NCBI GenBank assembly: GCA_947259045.1
Contig: CAMYKZ010000031.1
Coordinates: 1 to 64,000 of the forward strand
DNA length: 64,000 nucleotides
Origin: an uncultured Afifella sp.
Lineage (GTDB): Bacteria > Pseudomonadota > Alphaproteobacteria > Rhizobiales > Afifellaceae
Direction of reading: 5' to 3'
Program-made: the position numbers and the translations under genes
The notes under the pieces: model-generated
Database searches by the model: none
Told to the model about the DNA's origin: nothing
The model's input: the letters and a program-made list of their open reading frames with translations, nothing else
In this document: positions 26,282-34,129 of the stretch, piece by piece
Layout of the letters: every line of letters begins with the position of its first letter
Numbering within the stretch: the stretch's first letter is position 1

Positions 26282-26893
26282 ATGAAACTGATCGACGGCG
26301 GGCGGGCGCCTAACCCGCGCCGGGTGAGAATATTTCTCAGCGAAAAAGGCATTGAAGTTCCGGTTGAGCCATTCGACATCAGCACACTGGAGCATCAAAC
26401 ACCGGCTTTTTCTGAGGTCAATCCGATGCAGCGGGTGCCGGTTCTGATCCTTGATGACGGAACGGCGCTTTCTGAATCGGTTGCCATCTGCCGCTATTTT
26501 GAAGAACTGCATCCTGAGCCGCCGCTGATGGGTACAGACCCGCTGGACAAGGCAAGGGTTGAAATGTGGAACCGCCGCATGGAACTCAATCTGCTTGCCG
26601 CAGTGGCGGCATCGTTTCGCCATTTGCATCCTGCGATGGACAAGATGGAAGTCCCGCAGGTGCCGCAATGGGGCGAGGCCAACAAACCGAAGGTGATCGG
26701 GCTTTTAAGCTGGCTCAACGATGAACTGGCTGGCCGCGAATTCATTGCCGGCGACCGATATACGATCGCCGATATCACGGCCCTGGTGGCTATTGATTTT
26801 CTGAAACCCGCCAGACTGGCGATACCCGGCGATCACCAGCATTTGCTGCGCTGGCATGGACAGGTCGCCGCAAGGCCGAGTGCTGCCGCCTGA
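26282..26893 (+). CDS. Glutathione S-transferase family protein
   Basis: The 203-residue protein has an N-terminal thioredoxin-like domain (MKLIDGGRAPNPRRVRIFLS). The glutathione gamma-Glu site is ALSESVAICRYFEELHP near residue 62, with the cis-Pro in NPMQRVPVL. An all-helical C-domain contains FIAGDRYTIADITALVAIDF, the N-capping box and hydrophobic staple of GSTs. The substrate is unknown. A GGAGGA lies before the ATG. Its TGA shares one base with the ATG of the uracil-DNA glycosylase-like gene, so the two are translationally coupled. Confidence 0.92.
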   Translation: MKLIDGGRAPNPRRVRIFLSEKGIEVPVEPFDISTLEHQTPAFSEVNPMQRVPVLILDDGTALSESVAICRYFEELHPEPPLMGTDPLDKARVEMWNRRMELNLLAAVAASFRHLHPAMDKMEVPQVPQWGEANKPKVIGLLSWLNDELAGREFIAGDRYTIADITALVAIDFLKPARLAIPGDHQHLLRWHGQVAARPSAAA

Positions 26894-27522
26894 TGGCGCG
26901 TCCAGGCAAATCCGGTGTGACAAGGCTGGCGAATGAAATCGCCCGCTGCCGTATCTGCGTCGAGCAACCCCGCGGCGAACCGCTGCCGCACGAACCCAAT
27001 CCGATCGTGCGCATCTCGGCGACGGCCCGTCTGTGCATTGCCGGGCAGGCGGCGGGAAACCTCGCCAATGCCGCCAGCAAGCCGTTCGACGACCCCTCAG
27101 GCGTGCGCCTGCGCGACTGGATGGGGGTAACGCCGGAGCAGTTTTACGATGCCGGCCGGCTGGCCATCGTTCCGATGGGGTTCTGCTTTCCAGGTTACGA
27201 CGCCCGCGGTTCCGATCTGCCGCCGCGCCGCGAATGCGCGCCGCACTGGCGGGCCAGGGTGTTTGCCGCCATGCCGCAGATCGAACTGATCCTGGTGATC
27301 GGCCAGTACGCCCAGGCCTGGCATCTGGGATCGCGCCGGGAAAAGAACTTGACGCAGACCGTGCGCAACTGGCTGCAGATCCTCGGTGCGCCGGAACAGC
27401 CAAAGGTGCTTCCACTGCCGCACCCGTCCTGGCGCAACAATGTCTGGCTCAAGAAAAACCCCTGGTTCGGCGAAGATTTGCTGCCGGTCCTGCGCGCTGA
27501 GGTGGGGCGGCTGATGGGCTAG
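26893..27522 (+). CDS. Uracil-DNA glycosylase-superfamily protein
   Basis: The 209-residue protein resembles family 4/5-type uracil-DNA glycosylases. RCRICVEQP carries a Cys pair at the N-terminus, and motif 1 is LCIAGQAAGNLANAASKPFD, where relatives have GEAPG..E...G.PF. SGVRLRDWMGV follows. Motif 2 is LPLPHPSWRNNVWLKKNP, with the HPSxRN catalytic/intercalation loop. The four Cys that bind Fe-S in UdgA/UdgB enzymes are not all evident, so it is probably a cluster-free branch. The activity is likely removal of uracil or other damaged bases. It overlaps the GST stop by one base. Confidence 0.85.
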   Translation: MARPGKSGVTRLANEIARCRICVEQPRGEPLPHEPNPIVRISATARLCIAGQAAGNLANAASKPFDDPSGVRLRDWMGVTPEQFYDAGRLAIVPMGFCFPGYDARGSDLPPRRECAPHWRARVFAAMPQIELILVIGQYAQAWHLGSRREKNLTQTVRNWLQILGAPEQPKVLPLPHPSWRNNVWLKKNPWFGEDLLPVLRAEVGRLMG

Positions 27523-27594
27523 GTTCACTTCAGTCTAGCTCAAAGAACGAAACTGTTCAGTGCCCGCGCATCGATCGTTGAGCTTCAGGCTTCG

Positions 27595-27738
27595 CTAGTT
27601 GGGGCAGGGGGCTCCACAGGGCGCGCAGGCATTGCCATTGTCCTGAGCCGCCTGCAGTGGCGGCGACAGCAGATGGTCTCCCACCGCCAGCAGCAGGCCG
27701 GCAACCACCAGAGCATAAATCAGCGCTTTGCCAGTCAT
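27595..27738 (-). CDS. 47-residue membrane peptide with Cys-rich tail
   Basis: This small gene begins 30 bases after the YeeE/YedE stop codon on the same strand. It encodes MTGKALIYALVVAGLLLAVG, a single membrane helix, then a linker (DHLLSPPLQAAQDNGNA) and the tail CAPCGAPCPN, with Cys at 38, 41 and 45 ending at TAG. Start and stop are clean and the hydrophobic pattern is non-random. I recognise no family. The tail could hold a metal, persulfide or redox pair and may hand sulfur or electrons to or from the transporter and rhodanese (inference). Confidence 0.7.
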   Translation of the reverse strand: MTGKALIYALVVAGLLLAVGDHLLSPPLQAAQDNGNACAPCGAPCPN

Positions 27739-27768
27739 CGGCCAGTCCTCAACATCACGGAAAACACC

Positions 27769-28983
27769 CTAGTCTCCGAAACCAAATGCCGGGCGCAGTT
27801 TGATACCGACCATCGTACCGGCGAATGCAAAGACAAACCAGATCCAACCGTGCAGCGAGCCCGAGGCGATGCCGCCGAGAAATGCGCCGATGTTGCAGCC
27901 GAACGACAGCCGCGCGCCATAGCCCATCAGAAGCCCGCCGATAATGGCTGCAAGCAGAAACCGCGGCGACAGGTTGAGCGGTTTGGCAAACGAGCCGGCG
28001 AGCCCCGCCGCCAGCATGGCGCCGAGCACCAGCCCCATATTCATCACCGAGGTCACATCGGCGAAGACCGAGTTTTCCAGCGCCGCCTTGCCCTTTGCCC
28101 ATTGCCAGAACTCAAACCCGGCCATGTCGAAGCCGAGCGCCTGCGCGCCTTTGGCGCCCCAGAGCGCAAAGCCATAGGTGATGGTCCAGGGATGTCCGGC
28201 GATGACCAGCGTGGCGATATCGAGGATGGCCAGTGCTGCAGCCGCCCAGACAAATGGCCATGGCCCGCTGAAAAAACGATCACGGGACGATCCTGATGCG
28301 CGCGCCGCAGCGGGCTGAAAATTGCGTATCGCCTGATAGCGCAGTGTCAGCCACGCCAGTCCGGCAAGCGCCGCGCCCTGCACGGCAAGCGTGCCGAAGA
28401 TGCCGAACGTGTCAGCCAGATTGACCGGGTTCCAGCCCGGCTGCTGAAGCCACCACGGCAAGTGGATGGATCCGATCACCGAACCGATGATGAAGAAGAT
28501 CAGCGTGACGGCCATCCGGCCGGAACCGCCGCCCAGCGTGAACAGGGTGCCGGAGCCACAGCCATTGCCAAGCTGCATGCCAAGGCCGAACAGGAACGAG
28601 CCAAGCACCAGTGAGGTGCCAACCGGCGCCACTGCGCCGATAATGCCGTCCGGGCCATACCCGTTGATCAGCGGGATAAAACCCAGCATGGCCAGGCCGA
28701 TCGCCAGTAACTGGGCGCGAAAGCCGCGGCCATCGCCACGCAGAATGAGGTTGCGCCAGCCGGCGGTAAATCCAAATGCGCCGTGCAGCAGCACAAATCC
28801 CAGAGCCGCGCCGACGAACAGCAGCGCAGCCATTTGCGCCGACACCTCAAAGCCGGTCAGAAGCGCGAGCAGACCAAGTGCGACAAGCGCGAAAAGAACG
28901 GCCGGGCGATCTGCCGCCCGGCCTGATGAATGCCCGGATGAGGAGGCCTGCTCCGCGCCGGTTGCAAGACTTGCGTCGGTCAT
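27769..28983 (-). CDS. YeeE/YedE-family thiosulfate/sulfur transporter
   Basis: The 404-residue protein has about nine to ten membrane segments. The two conserved Cys loops of the family are present: GNGCGSGTLFTLGGGSGR near residue 145 and LSFGCNIGAFLGGIASGS near residue 375. In the characterised relative TsuA, equivalent Cys lie along the thiosulfate path. It lies downstream of a two-domain rhodanese and upstream of the Cys-rich mini-protein, supporting import of a reduced sulfur compound for sulfur transfer. The fused N-terminal half is typical of the double-length family type. Confidence 0.92.
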   Translation of the reverse strand: MTDASLATGAEQASSSGHSSGRAADRPAVLFALVALGLLALLTGFEVSAQMAALLFVGAALGFVLLHGAFGFTAGWRNLILRGDGRGFRAQLLAIGLAMLGFIPLINGYGPDGIIGAVAPVGTSLVLGSFLFGLGMQLGNGCGSGTLFTLGGGSGRMAVTLIFFIIGSVIGSIHLPWWLQQPGWNPVNLADTFGIFGTLAVQGAALAGLAWLTLRYQAIRNFQPAAARASGSSRDRFFSGPWPFVWAAAALAILDIATLVIAGHPWTITYGFALWGAKGAQALGFDMAGFEFWQWAKGKAALENSVFADVTSVMNMGLVLGAMLAAGLAGSFAKPLNLSPRFLLAAIIGGLLMGYGARLSFGCNIGAFLGGIASGSLHGWIWFVFAFAGTMVGIKLRPAFGFGD

Positions 28984-28994
28984 GAAAATCCCCT

Positions 28995-29030
28995 GTCTGC
29001 AGCGGGCCTTAAGTCTGCAGCGGGCCTCAA
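28995..29030. repeat. 18-base tandem duplication at the rhodanese 3' end
   Basis: GTCTGCAGCGGGCCTTAA at 28995-29012 is followed directly by GTCTGCAGCGGGCCTCAA at 29013-29030. They differ at one base. The second unit contains the rhodanese stop codon, and the first contains a second potential stop. This looks like a recent slippage duplication in the gap before the YeeE/YedE gene. Confidence 0.85.
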
Positions 29031-29995
29031 GAACCGCTGGACCACCAGCTCTTCAGATCGTCAAGGCGGGTGCGGTCGCTTTCCATGTCGCGGCTGGCAT
29101 CAAGCGCCCAGCCGACCATCGAGGCATCGTAAAGCCTGACCTGTTTGTAATCCAGTATTTCATGCAGAACGAACCAGTTGGTCGCCGCCCAGTGACCGGT
29201 ATTGCAGTAACTGACGATGTCGGTGTCGGAAGCGAACGATGCCGGCACTGCAGCGCGGATTTTCTCCACCGGCAGCAACCGTTCCGCGCCGGTATCATAG
29301 AAGATGTTCTGGTCCAGATTGACCGCGCCGGGAATGCGTCCGTAACGCTTCGCAGCCGGGTGTTTCGCCTTGCCGAGAAATTGTGCTTCAGGCCGGCCGT
29401 CGAGCAGCGTTGCCTTGCCGCCGACAAGCCCTTCAACTTCAGCCGTTGTCAAAAGCAGGTCATCGCGCGGGTCGGCAATGAACAGATCGCCCTCCGGCAC
29501 GACGTTGCCGGCTTCCGCCGGCAATTCAGCAGCCACCCATGCTTTCCAGCCGCCATCGAGAATCGATACATTGTCGTGGCCGAGATATTTCAGCGTCCAG
29601 TAAATCCGCGTCGCAACGCCGAAATCCGTAGACCCTTTGCCGGCCGGAACCAGCACCACGGTTTTTTCCTCTGACACGCCGAGTTCGGAGAGATAGGCTT
29701 CAAGCTTTTCAACCGACGGCACGACGCCGGTCACACCATCGCGGTCAGTGCGCCAGGCACCCGGATAGTTGCTCCAGATGGCGCCGGGAATATGGTTCTT
29801 GAGATAATCGTCGCGGCCGGATTTGGCGATCGCTGTCCGCAGATCAAGCACGACGATTTCGTCTGATTTCAGCCGGTCCTTCAACCAGCCGGTCGAAACC
29901 AGCGGCTCCGCGGCAAAGCCCGCCGTTGTCATCAGGCCGAGTGCGGCCAAGACGATGAGTGTTGAACGGATGGAGCGGGTGATCAATGTGCGCAT
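29027..29995 (-). CDS. Periplasmic two-domain rhodanese (sulfurtransferase)
   Basis: The 322-residue protein has a signal peptide (cleaved near AGFAAEPLV) followed by two rhodanese domains. The first (about 30-160) has VLVPAGKGSTDFGVATRIYW with no Cys at the active loop and is probably structural. The second has the active Cys in DIVSYCNTGHWAATNWFV near residue 265. Such enzymes move sulfane sulfur from thiosulfate or mercaptopyruvate to acceptors. Secretion fits coupling with the YeeE/YedE transporter downstream. It diverges from an Lrp-type regulator. Confidence 0.92.
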   Translation of the reverse strand: MRTLITRSIRSTLIVLAALGLMTTAGFAAEPLVSTGWLKDRLKSDEIVVLDLRTAIAKSGRDDYLKNHIPGAIWSNYPGAWRTDRDGVTGVVPSVEKLEAYLSELGVSEEKTVVLVPAGKGSTDFGVATRIYWTLKYLGHDNVSILDGGWKAWVAAELPAEAGNVVPEGDLFIADPRDDLLLTTAEVEGLVGGKATLLDGRPEAQFLGKAKHPAAKRYGRIPGAVNLDQNIFYDTGAERLLPVEKIRAAVPASFASDTDIVSYCNTGHWAATNWFVLHEILDYKQVRLYDASMVGWALDASRDMESDRTRLDDLKSWWSSGS

Positions 29996-30174
29996 CTATT
30001 TCCTCCGGCGTCCCGGAAACGGGATTTTCGATCACAATATATGGTTACGAGGAATTAGAACAAAAACCTCCCATTCCATATTATTAGCGCATCATTAGAA
30101 AACATATGGACAGATCAGCCGAGTTGAGAGAAATTCATTCTAAATTATCCGAATTTCAGAAAGGACAGCCGATT

Positions 30175-30666
30175 ATGGACCGTACAGACCGGATGATCCT
30201 GTCGATCCTGCAGGAAGATGCCACCGTTCCCGTTGCCGAAATCGGCCGCAAGGTCGGCCTGTCGACAACGCCATGCTGGCGCCGCATCCAGAAAATGGAG
30301 GAAGACGGCGTCATCACCAGCCGGGTCGCCGTGCTTGATCCGGCGAAAATCAATGCCAGCGTCACCGTCTTCGTCTCCGTGGTAACCAATCAGCACAACG
30401 AAGACTGGCTGCTTCGTTTCGCCCGGATCATTTCCGAGTTTCCCGAAGTCATCGAGTTCCATCGGATGAGCGGCAATATCGATTATCTGCTGAAGGTCGT
30501 CGTTCCCGATATTGCCGCCTATGACGCGTTCTATAAAAAGCTGGTCGGCAAGATTGATATTACCGATGTGTCGTCAGCCTTCGCGATGGAACGGATCAAG
30601 GACACGACGGCGCTGCCGCTGAACTACATCGCCATTGAAAAACCGGCGAAATCGAAAACCCGCTGA
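30175..30666 (+). CDS. Lrp/AsnC-family transcriptional regulator
   Basis: An N-terminal helix-turn-helix (DRTDRMILSILQEDATVPVA, then EIGRKVGLSTTPCWRRIQKM) is followed by a RAM ligand/oligomer domain with EVIEFHRMSGNIDYLLKVVV. The total is 163 residues from the ATG at 30175, which follows GAAAGGACAGCCGATT. The frame's earlier ATG at 30106 would add a 23-residue leader absent in relatives. It is divergent from the rhodanese-YeeE operon and may control it in response to an amino acid such as Cys (inference). The DNA between them is AT-rich, as Lrp sites usually are. Confidence 0.92.
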   Translation: MDRTDRMILSILQEDATVPVAEIGRKVGLSTTPCWRRIQKMEEDGVITSRVAVLDPAKINASVTVFVSVVTNQHNEDWLLRFARIISEFPEVIEFHRMSGNIDYLLKVVVPDIAAYDAFYKKLVGKIDITDVSSAFAMERIKDTTALPLNYIAIEKPAKSKTR

Positions 30667-30753
30667 ACAGGACGCAATTGCGTCTTCGCCATTGCGCAAG
30701 ATCAATGCTATCCGGTCGGCAATCGTTTGCAATTGTGAAAACGGAGTATCGTC

Positions 30754-31236
30754 ATGACATTAGCGACAAGGTTATTCATCACGTCCACGCTCGCGCTGGG
30801 CGTTCTGGCCGGTCCGGTGACCGCAGCCCCGGACGGCGTGACGTCCTATTCGGTTGAAGCGGCATTCGATGATGTGCGGCAGGATCTCGCCGACGCCGTG
30901 ATCAACCGCGGTTTTGTCATCGACTATGAAGCCAGAATCGGCGGCATGCTCGACCGAACAGCGGGCGATGTCGGGGCTGTGAAGACAATCTACAAGAACG
31001 CCGAGGCCGTTCAGTTCTGCTCGGCCACGGTTTCACGCCGCGCCATGGAGGCTGATCCGGCCAACATCGCCTTCTGCCCCTATGTGCTGTTCGTCTACGA
31101 ACCGGCGGACGAGGCCGGCATGGTCACCGTCGGTTTCCGCCGCATGCCGGAGATCGGGTCGGACGCATCGCGCGCCGCACTGGCTGAAGTCAATGTGCTG
31201 CTCGATGAGATCGTCAAAGAGGCCGCCGGCATGTAA
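30754..31236 (+). CDS. DUF302 family secreted protein
   Basis: The 160-residue protein has a signal peptide cut near TAAPDG. It carries the DUF302 (TT1751-like) pattern: FDDVRQDLADAVINRGFVID near the N-terminus, then FCSATVSRRAMEADPANIAF followed by CPYVLFVYEPAD. A GGAG precedes the ATG. DUF302 proteins occur with sulfur-oxidation and redox genes, but their activity is not established. The two Cys of FCSA and FCPY could pair in the periplasm. The neighbouring sulfur genes make a sulfur-linked role plausible. Confidence 0.85.
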   Translation: MTLATRLFITSTLALGVLAGPVTAAPDGVTSYSVEAAFDDVRQDLADAVINRGFVIDYEARIGGMLDRTAGDVGAVKTIYKNAEAVQFCSATVSRRAMEADPANIAFCPYVLFVYEPADEAGMVTVGFRRMPEIGSDASRAALAEVNVLLDEIVKEAAGM

Positions 31237-31299
31237 TTTGACCATGTCGCGGTGTGTTGTGCACCCGACATCCCGGGCAGGTTCATCGCTCCGAAAAAG

Positions 31300-31495
31300 A
31301 CCCCACCCCGGCGCTTTGCGCGCCGACTCTCCCCCCACAAGGGGGAGGGTGAAAAGCGTCTGATGATCAACACGAGCACTTGCCTGGAAGCCCGGCTGCA
31401 GCAGGGAGATTTTATAGTGCCGAATGAGACGGCAGGCACTTTCCCTCCACCTTGTGGGGAGGGTGGGCTGAGCGCAGCGAAGGCCGGGTGGGGCG
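31300..31495. repeat. RIME-like mosaic intergenic repeat
   Basis: Two inverted modules lie about 80 bases apart in the gap after the DUF302 gene. The left module (31300-31355) reads CCCCACCCCGGCG through CTCCCCCCACAAGGGGGAGG. The right module (31438-31495) reads TTCCCTCCACCTTGTGGGGA through GCCGGGTGGGG. The CCCCACAAGGGGGAGGG core and the CCCCACCCCGGC ends match the mosaic palindromes scattered through rhizobial genomes (RIME). The remaining DNA of the 31237-31561 gap holds no gene that I can support. Confidence 0.8.
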
Positions 31496-31561
31496 ACGCT
31501 GCAGAACCCGTCGGCGGAAGAAGCCGGGCAGGGCGCCCGGCCAAATTATTGCCTGATCCGG

Positions 31562-32431
31562 TCAGCGTTGCAGACGCCTGAGCAGGCTTGACGTGTCCCA
31601 GCGGCCGCCGCCCATCTTCTGCACTTCGGAATAGAACTGGTCGACCAGGGCCGCCACCGGCAGGTGAGCGCCAGTATTGCGCGCTTCGCCAAGACAGATG
31701 GCAAGGTCCTTGCGCATCCAGTCGACGGCAAAACCGTGCTCGAACTCATCGTTGTTCATCGTGACATAGCGGTTTTCCATCTGCCACGATTGCGCAGCGC
31801 CCTTGGAGATCACGCCGATCACCTGTTCAACATCCAATCCGGCCTTCTTGGCAAAGTGGATGCCCTCCGAAAGCCCCTGGACGAGGCCTGCAATACAGAT
31901 CTGATTGACCATCTTGGTCAGCTGGCCGGCGCCGGCAGGCCCCATCAGTCCGACCATGCGGGCGTAACATTCGATCACCGGCAGGGCTTTGTCGTAGGTC
32001 GCCTGGTCGCCGCCGACCATGACCGTGAGGACGCCGTTTTCAGCGCCGGCCTGGCCGCCGGAGACCGGTGCATCGAGAAAACCGAAACCGCCCATTTCCG
32101 CCGCTGCGGCAAGCTCGCGGGCGACATCGGCGCTCGCTGTCGTATTGTCAATAAAGATCGCGCCGGCCTGCATCGACTGGAATGCACCGTCGTCGCCGAT
32201 CGTGACGGAGCGCAAATCGTCGTCATTGCCGACGCAGCAAAAGACAAAGTCGCAGCCTTCCGCGGCTTGCCTCGGCGTCGGCGCGCTGGCGCCGCCGAAT
32301 TCGCCGGCCCACTTGTCGGCCTTTGCCGATGTGCGGTTATAGACCGTGACATCGTGTCCGCCTTTGGAGGCGATGTGTCCGGCCATCGGGTATCCCATGA
32401 CGCCCAGGCCGATAAAGGCTACTTTTGCCAT
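31562..32431 (-). CDS. Beta-hydroxyacid dehydrogenase (GarR/HIBADH family)
   Basis: This 289-residue NAD(P) enzyme has Rossmann motif VAFIGLGVMGYPMAGHIASK at the N-terminus. The substrate site is FLDAPVSGGQAGAENGVL near residue 120, and the catalytic Lys is in GAGQLTKMVNQI near residue 172. The length and motifs fit 2-hydroxy-3-oxopropionate or 3-hydroxyisobutyrate dehydrogenases; which one cannot be settled by eye. It lies 40 bases beyond the HisM-like permease start-side operon on the same strand and may be co-transcribed with it. Confidence 0.9.
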   Translation of the reverse strand: MAKVAFIGLGVMGYPMAGHIASKGGHDVTVYNRTSAKADKWAGEFGGASAPTPRQAAEGCDFVFCCVGNDDDLRSVTIGDDGAFQSMQAGAIFIDNTTASADVARELAAAAEMGGFGFLDAPVSGGQAGAENGVLTVMVGGDQATYDKALPVIECYARMVGLMGPAGAGQLTKMVNQICIAGLVQGLSEGIHFAKKAGLDVEQVIGVISKGAAQSWQMENRYVTMNNDEFEHGFAVDWMRKDLAICLGEARNTGAHLPVAALVDQFYSEVQKMGGGRWDTSSLLRRLQR

Positions 32432-32471
32432 TGTTTGGCTCCTTGAGTTCTGAAGTTTGATAAATCCGGCT

Positions 32472-33353
32472 TCAATGTGTGCCTACGTCGATTTCGGGAA
32501 GTTTGTTGTCGGTGGTGGTTGCGCCGGTCGTGGCTTCGGTTGTTCGTTGCAGATGGCGCGTCAGGCGCGCTTCCAGCAGGTCCCACAGCCGGCGGAGAAT
32601 TTCAACCATCACAAGATAGATGATGGCCGCCCAGATGTAGGTCTGGAAGTCGAACGATCGCGAAAAGGCCCTGCGGGTCTCGCCCATCAGATCGAATACG
32701 GTGACGATTGAGGCAATCGCAGACCCCTTCATCATCAGAACAATTTCGTTGCCATAGGGTCTAAGCGCCACGATCAGCGCTTGCGGCAGGATAATTTTCC
32801 AGAATATGATCCATCTGGGCAACCCCATCGACCGGCCCGCTTCCCACTGGCCCTTGTCGACATTCTGGATCGCGCCGCGCAGGATTTCCGCCTGATATGC
32901 AGCGGTGTTCAGAGAGAATGTCAGTAATACGCAATAGAGCGGTTCCCGGAAAAACCACCACAATTCGATCGACTTCAATTCCGAGACAAAAGATCCTGCG
33001 CCGTAATAGACCAGAAAGGTCTGGGCAATCAGCGGCGTACCTCTGAAAAAGTAGACAAAAACGTAAGCTGGCAATCCGGCAAGCAGTTTCCTCGACATCC
33101 GGCCGAGAGCTACCGGCAAAGAGATCAGCGCGCCGATCACGAGCGACATCGAGACAATCTTCAGCGTGACAATCAGGCCACTCAGAAATTTCGGACCGTA
33201 GCGCTGGTAAAATTCCGCCTCGTATTGGGTGACGAGAAAATAGATCAGCGCCACTCCGGATGCGATCCAGAACGCAAGCAGCAGATGGCCCGCAATGCGC
33301 GACCCTGTCCACCGGCGCGGCAGGGGAGGTGGAGGCGCGGTGCCTATGCTCAT
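32472..33353 (-). CDS. Amino-acid ABC transporter permease (HisM-like)
   Basis: The 293-residue inner-membrane permease of the polar amino-acid type has the FLSGLIVTLKIVSMSL entry helix. The EAA loop is EAGRSMGLPRWIIFWKIILP near residue 200, the contact for the ATPase. FFRGTPLIAQTFLVYYG is the family's characteristic second motif. Its start overlaps the stop of the HisQ-like gene by four bases (ATGA). The transported substrate is likely a basic amino acid, as inferred from the binding protein. The matching ATPase gene is not in the operon. Confidence 0.92.
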   Translation of the reverse strand: MSIGTAPPPPLPRRWTGSRIAGHLLLAFWIASGVALIYFLVTQYEAEFYQRYGPKFLSGLIVTLKIVSMSLVIGALISLPVALGRMSRKLLAGLPAYVFVYFFRGTPLIAQTFLVYYGAGSFVSELKSIELWWFFREPLYCVLLTFSLNTAAYQAEILRGAIQNVDKGQWEAGRSMGLPRWIIFWKIILPQALIVALRPYGNEIVLMMKGSAIASIVTVFDLMGETRRAFSRSFDFQTYIWAAIIYLVMVEILRRLWDLLEARLTRHLQRTTEATTGATTTDNKLPEIDVGTH

Positions 33354-34063
33354 TGCGCTGCCTCACCACGTCTGACCCGACTATCGATCAACGACAGAAT
33401 GACCGATGAGGCGATGGCCAGGACAAGATAGATCATGCACGACACGCCGAAGAACAGAAACGGTTCTTTGGTCACGCGGGCCGCAATTCCAGCCTCGCGC
33501 AGAATATCGGGCAGGCCGATAACGGAAACAAGCGCGGTTTCCTTCAAAAGGATCATCCACAGATTGGAAAGCGCCGGCAGAGTAAGCCGGATCAATTGTG
33601 GCAGAACGATCAGCCACATGGTTTGGACGCGCGTCAGGCCGATGGCGCTGCCGCCCTCATACTGGCCTTGTGGAATGGCTTTAAGCCCGGACAGAAATGC
33701 CTCGCTGGCATAGGACGAAAAGACAACCGAAAGCGCGACCATTCCGGCGACAAACGAACTGACTTCGATCTGCGGATCATCCACCAGCAATGTGGCGATC
33801 TGCCGGATCAGAATCTGGCCGCCGAAGAATACGATAAAAAGCGTCAGCAATTCCGGCAGACCGCGAAATATCGTCGTGTAGATTTCCGCGGCGCGGCGCA
33901 GGCTCGGTTCCGAAGAGTCTTTTGCCAGCGCAACGAAAAAACCGAATATCAGCCCGAAAGGGAGGGAAGCAAGAGCAAGCGAGATGGTAACGAGCGTGCC
34001 AGCGGCAATCGTATCGCCCCATCCCTGGTCGCCGAACGACAACAGCGTCAGCGCTTCATCCAT
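33350..34063 (-). CDS. Amino-acid ABC transporter permease (HisQ-like)
   Basis: This permease has about 237 residues from the ATG at 34063 (MDEALTLLSFGDQGWG), preceded by GATGGGG. The longer frame adds six residues without support. It has TLVTISLALASLPFGLIFGF, the FRGLPELLTLFIVFFGGQ motif and the EAA loop EGGSAIGLTRVQTMWLIVLP. It pairs with the HisM-like partner as the heterodimeric membrane channel. It is separated from the binding-protein gene by a strong hairpin. Confidence 0.92.
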   Translation of the reverse strand: MDEALTLLSFGDQGWGDTIAAGTLVTISLALASLPFGLIFGFFVALAKDSSEPSLRRAAEIYTTIFRGLPELLTLFIVFFGGQILIRQIATLLVDDPQIEVSSFVAGMVALSVVFSSYASEAFLSGLKAIPQGQYEGGSAIGLTRVQTMWLIVLPQLIRLTLPALSNLWMILLKETALVSVIGLPDILREAGIAARVTKEPFLFFGVSCMIYLVLAIASSVILSLIDSRVRRGEAAQ

Positions 34064-34084
34064 ATTGGCCCCATCGCGCAAAAA

Positions 34085-34113
34085 GACCGGCGGGCAAAAA
34101 GCGTCCGCCGGTC
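34085..34113 (-). terminator. Hairpin between binding-protein and permease genes
   Basis: GACCGGCGG (34085-34093) pairs perfectly with CCGCCGGTC (34105-34113) around an 11-base loop. It lies just after the binding-protein stop codon on the minus strand and lacks a long U tract. In such operons this kind of hairpin protects the binding-protein message or partly ends transcription, giving more binding protein than permease. Confidence 0.65.
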
Positions 34114-34129
34114 CGGTTCATCAGCTCAA

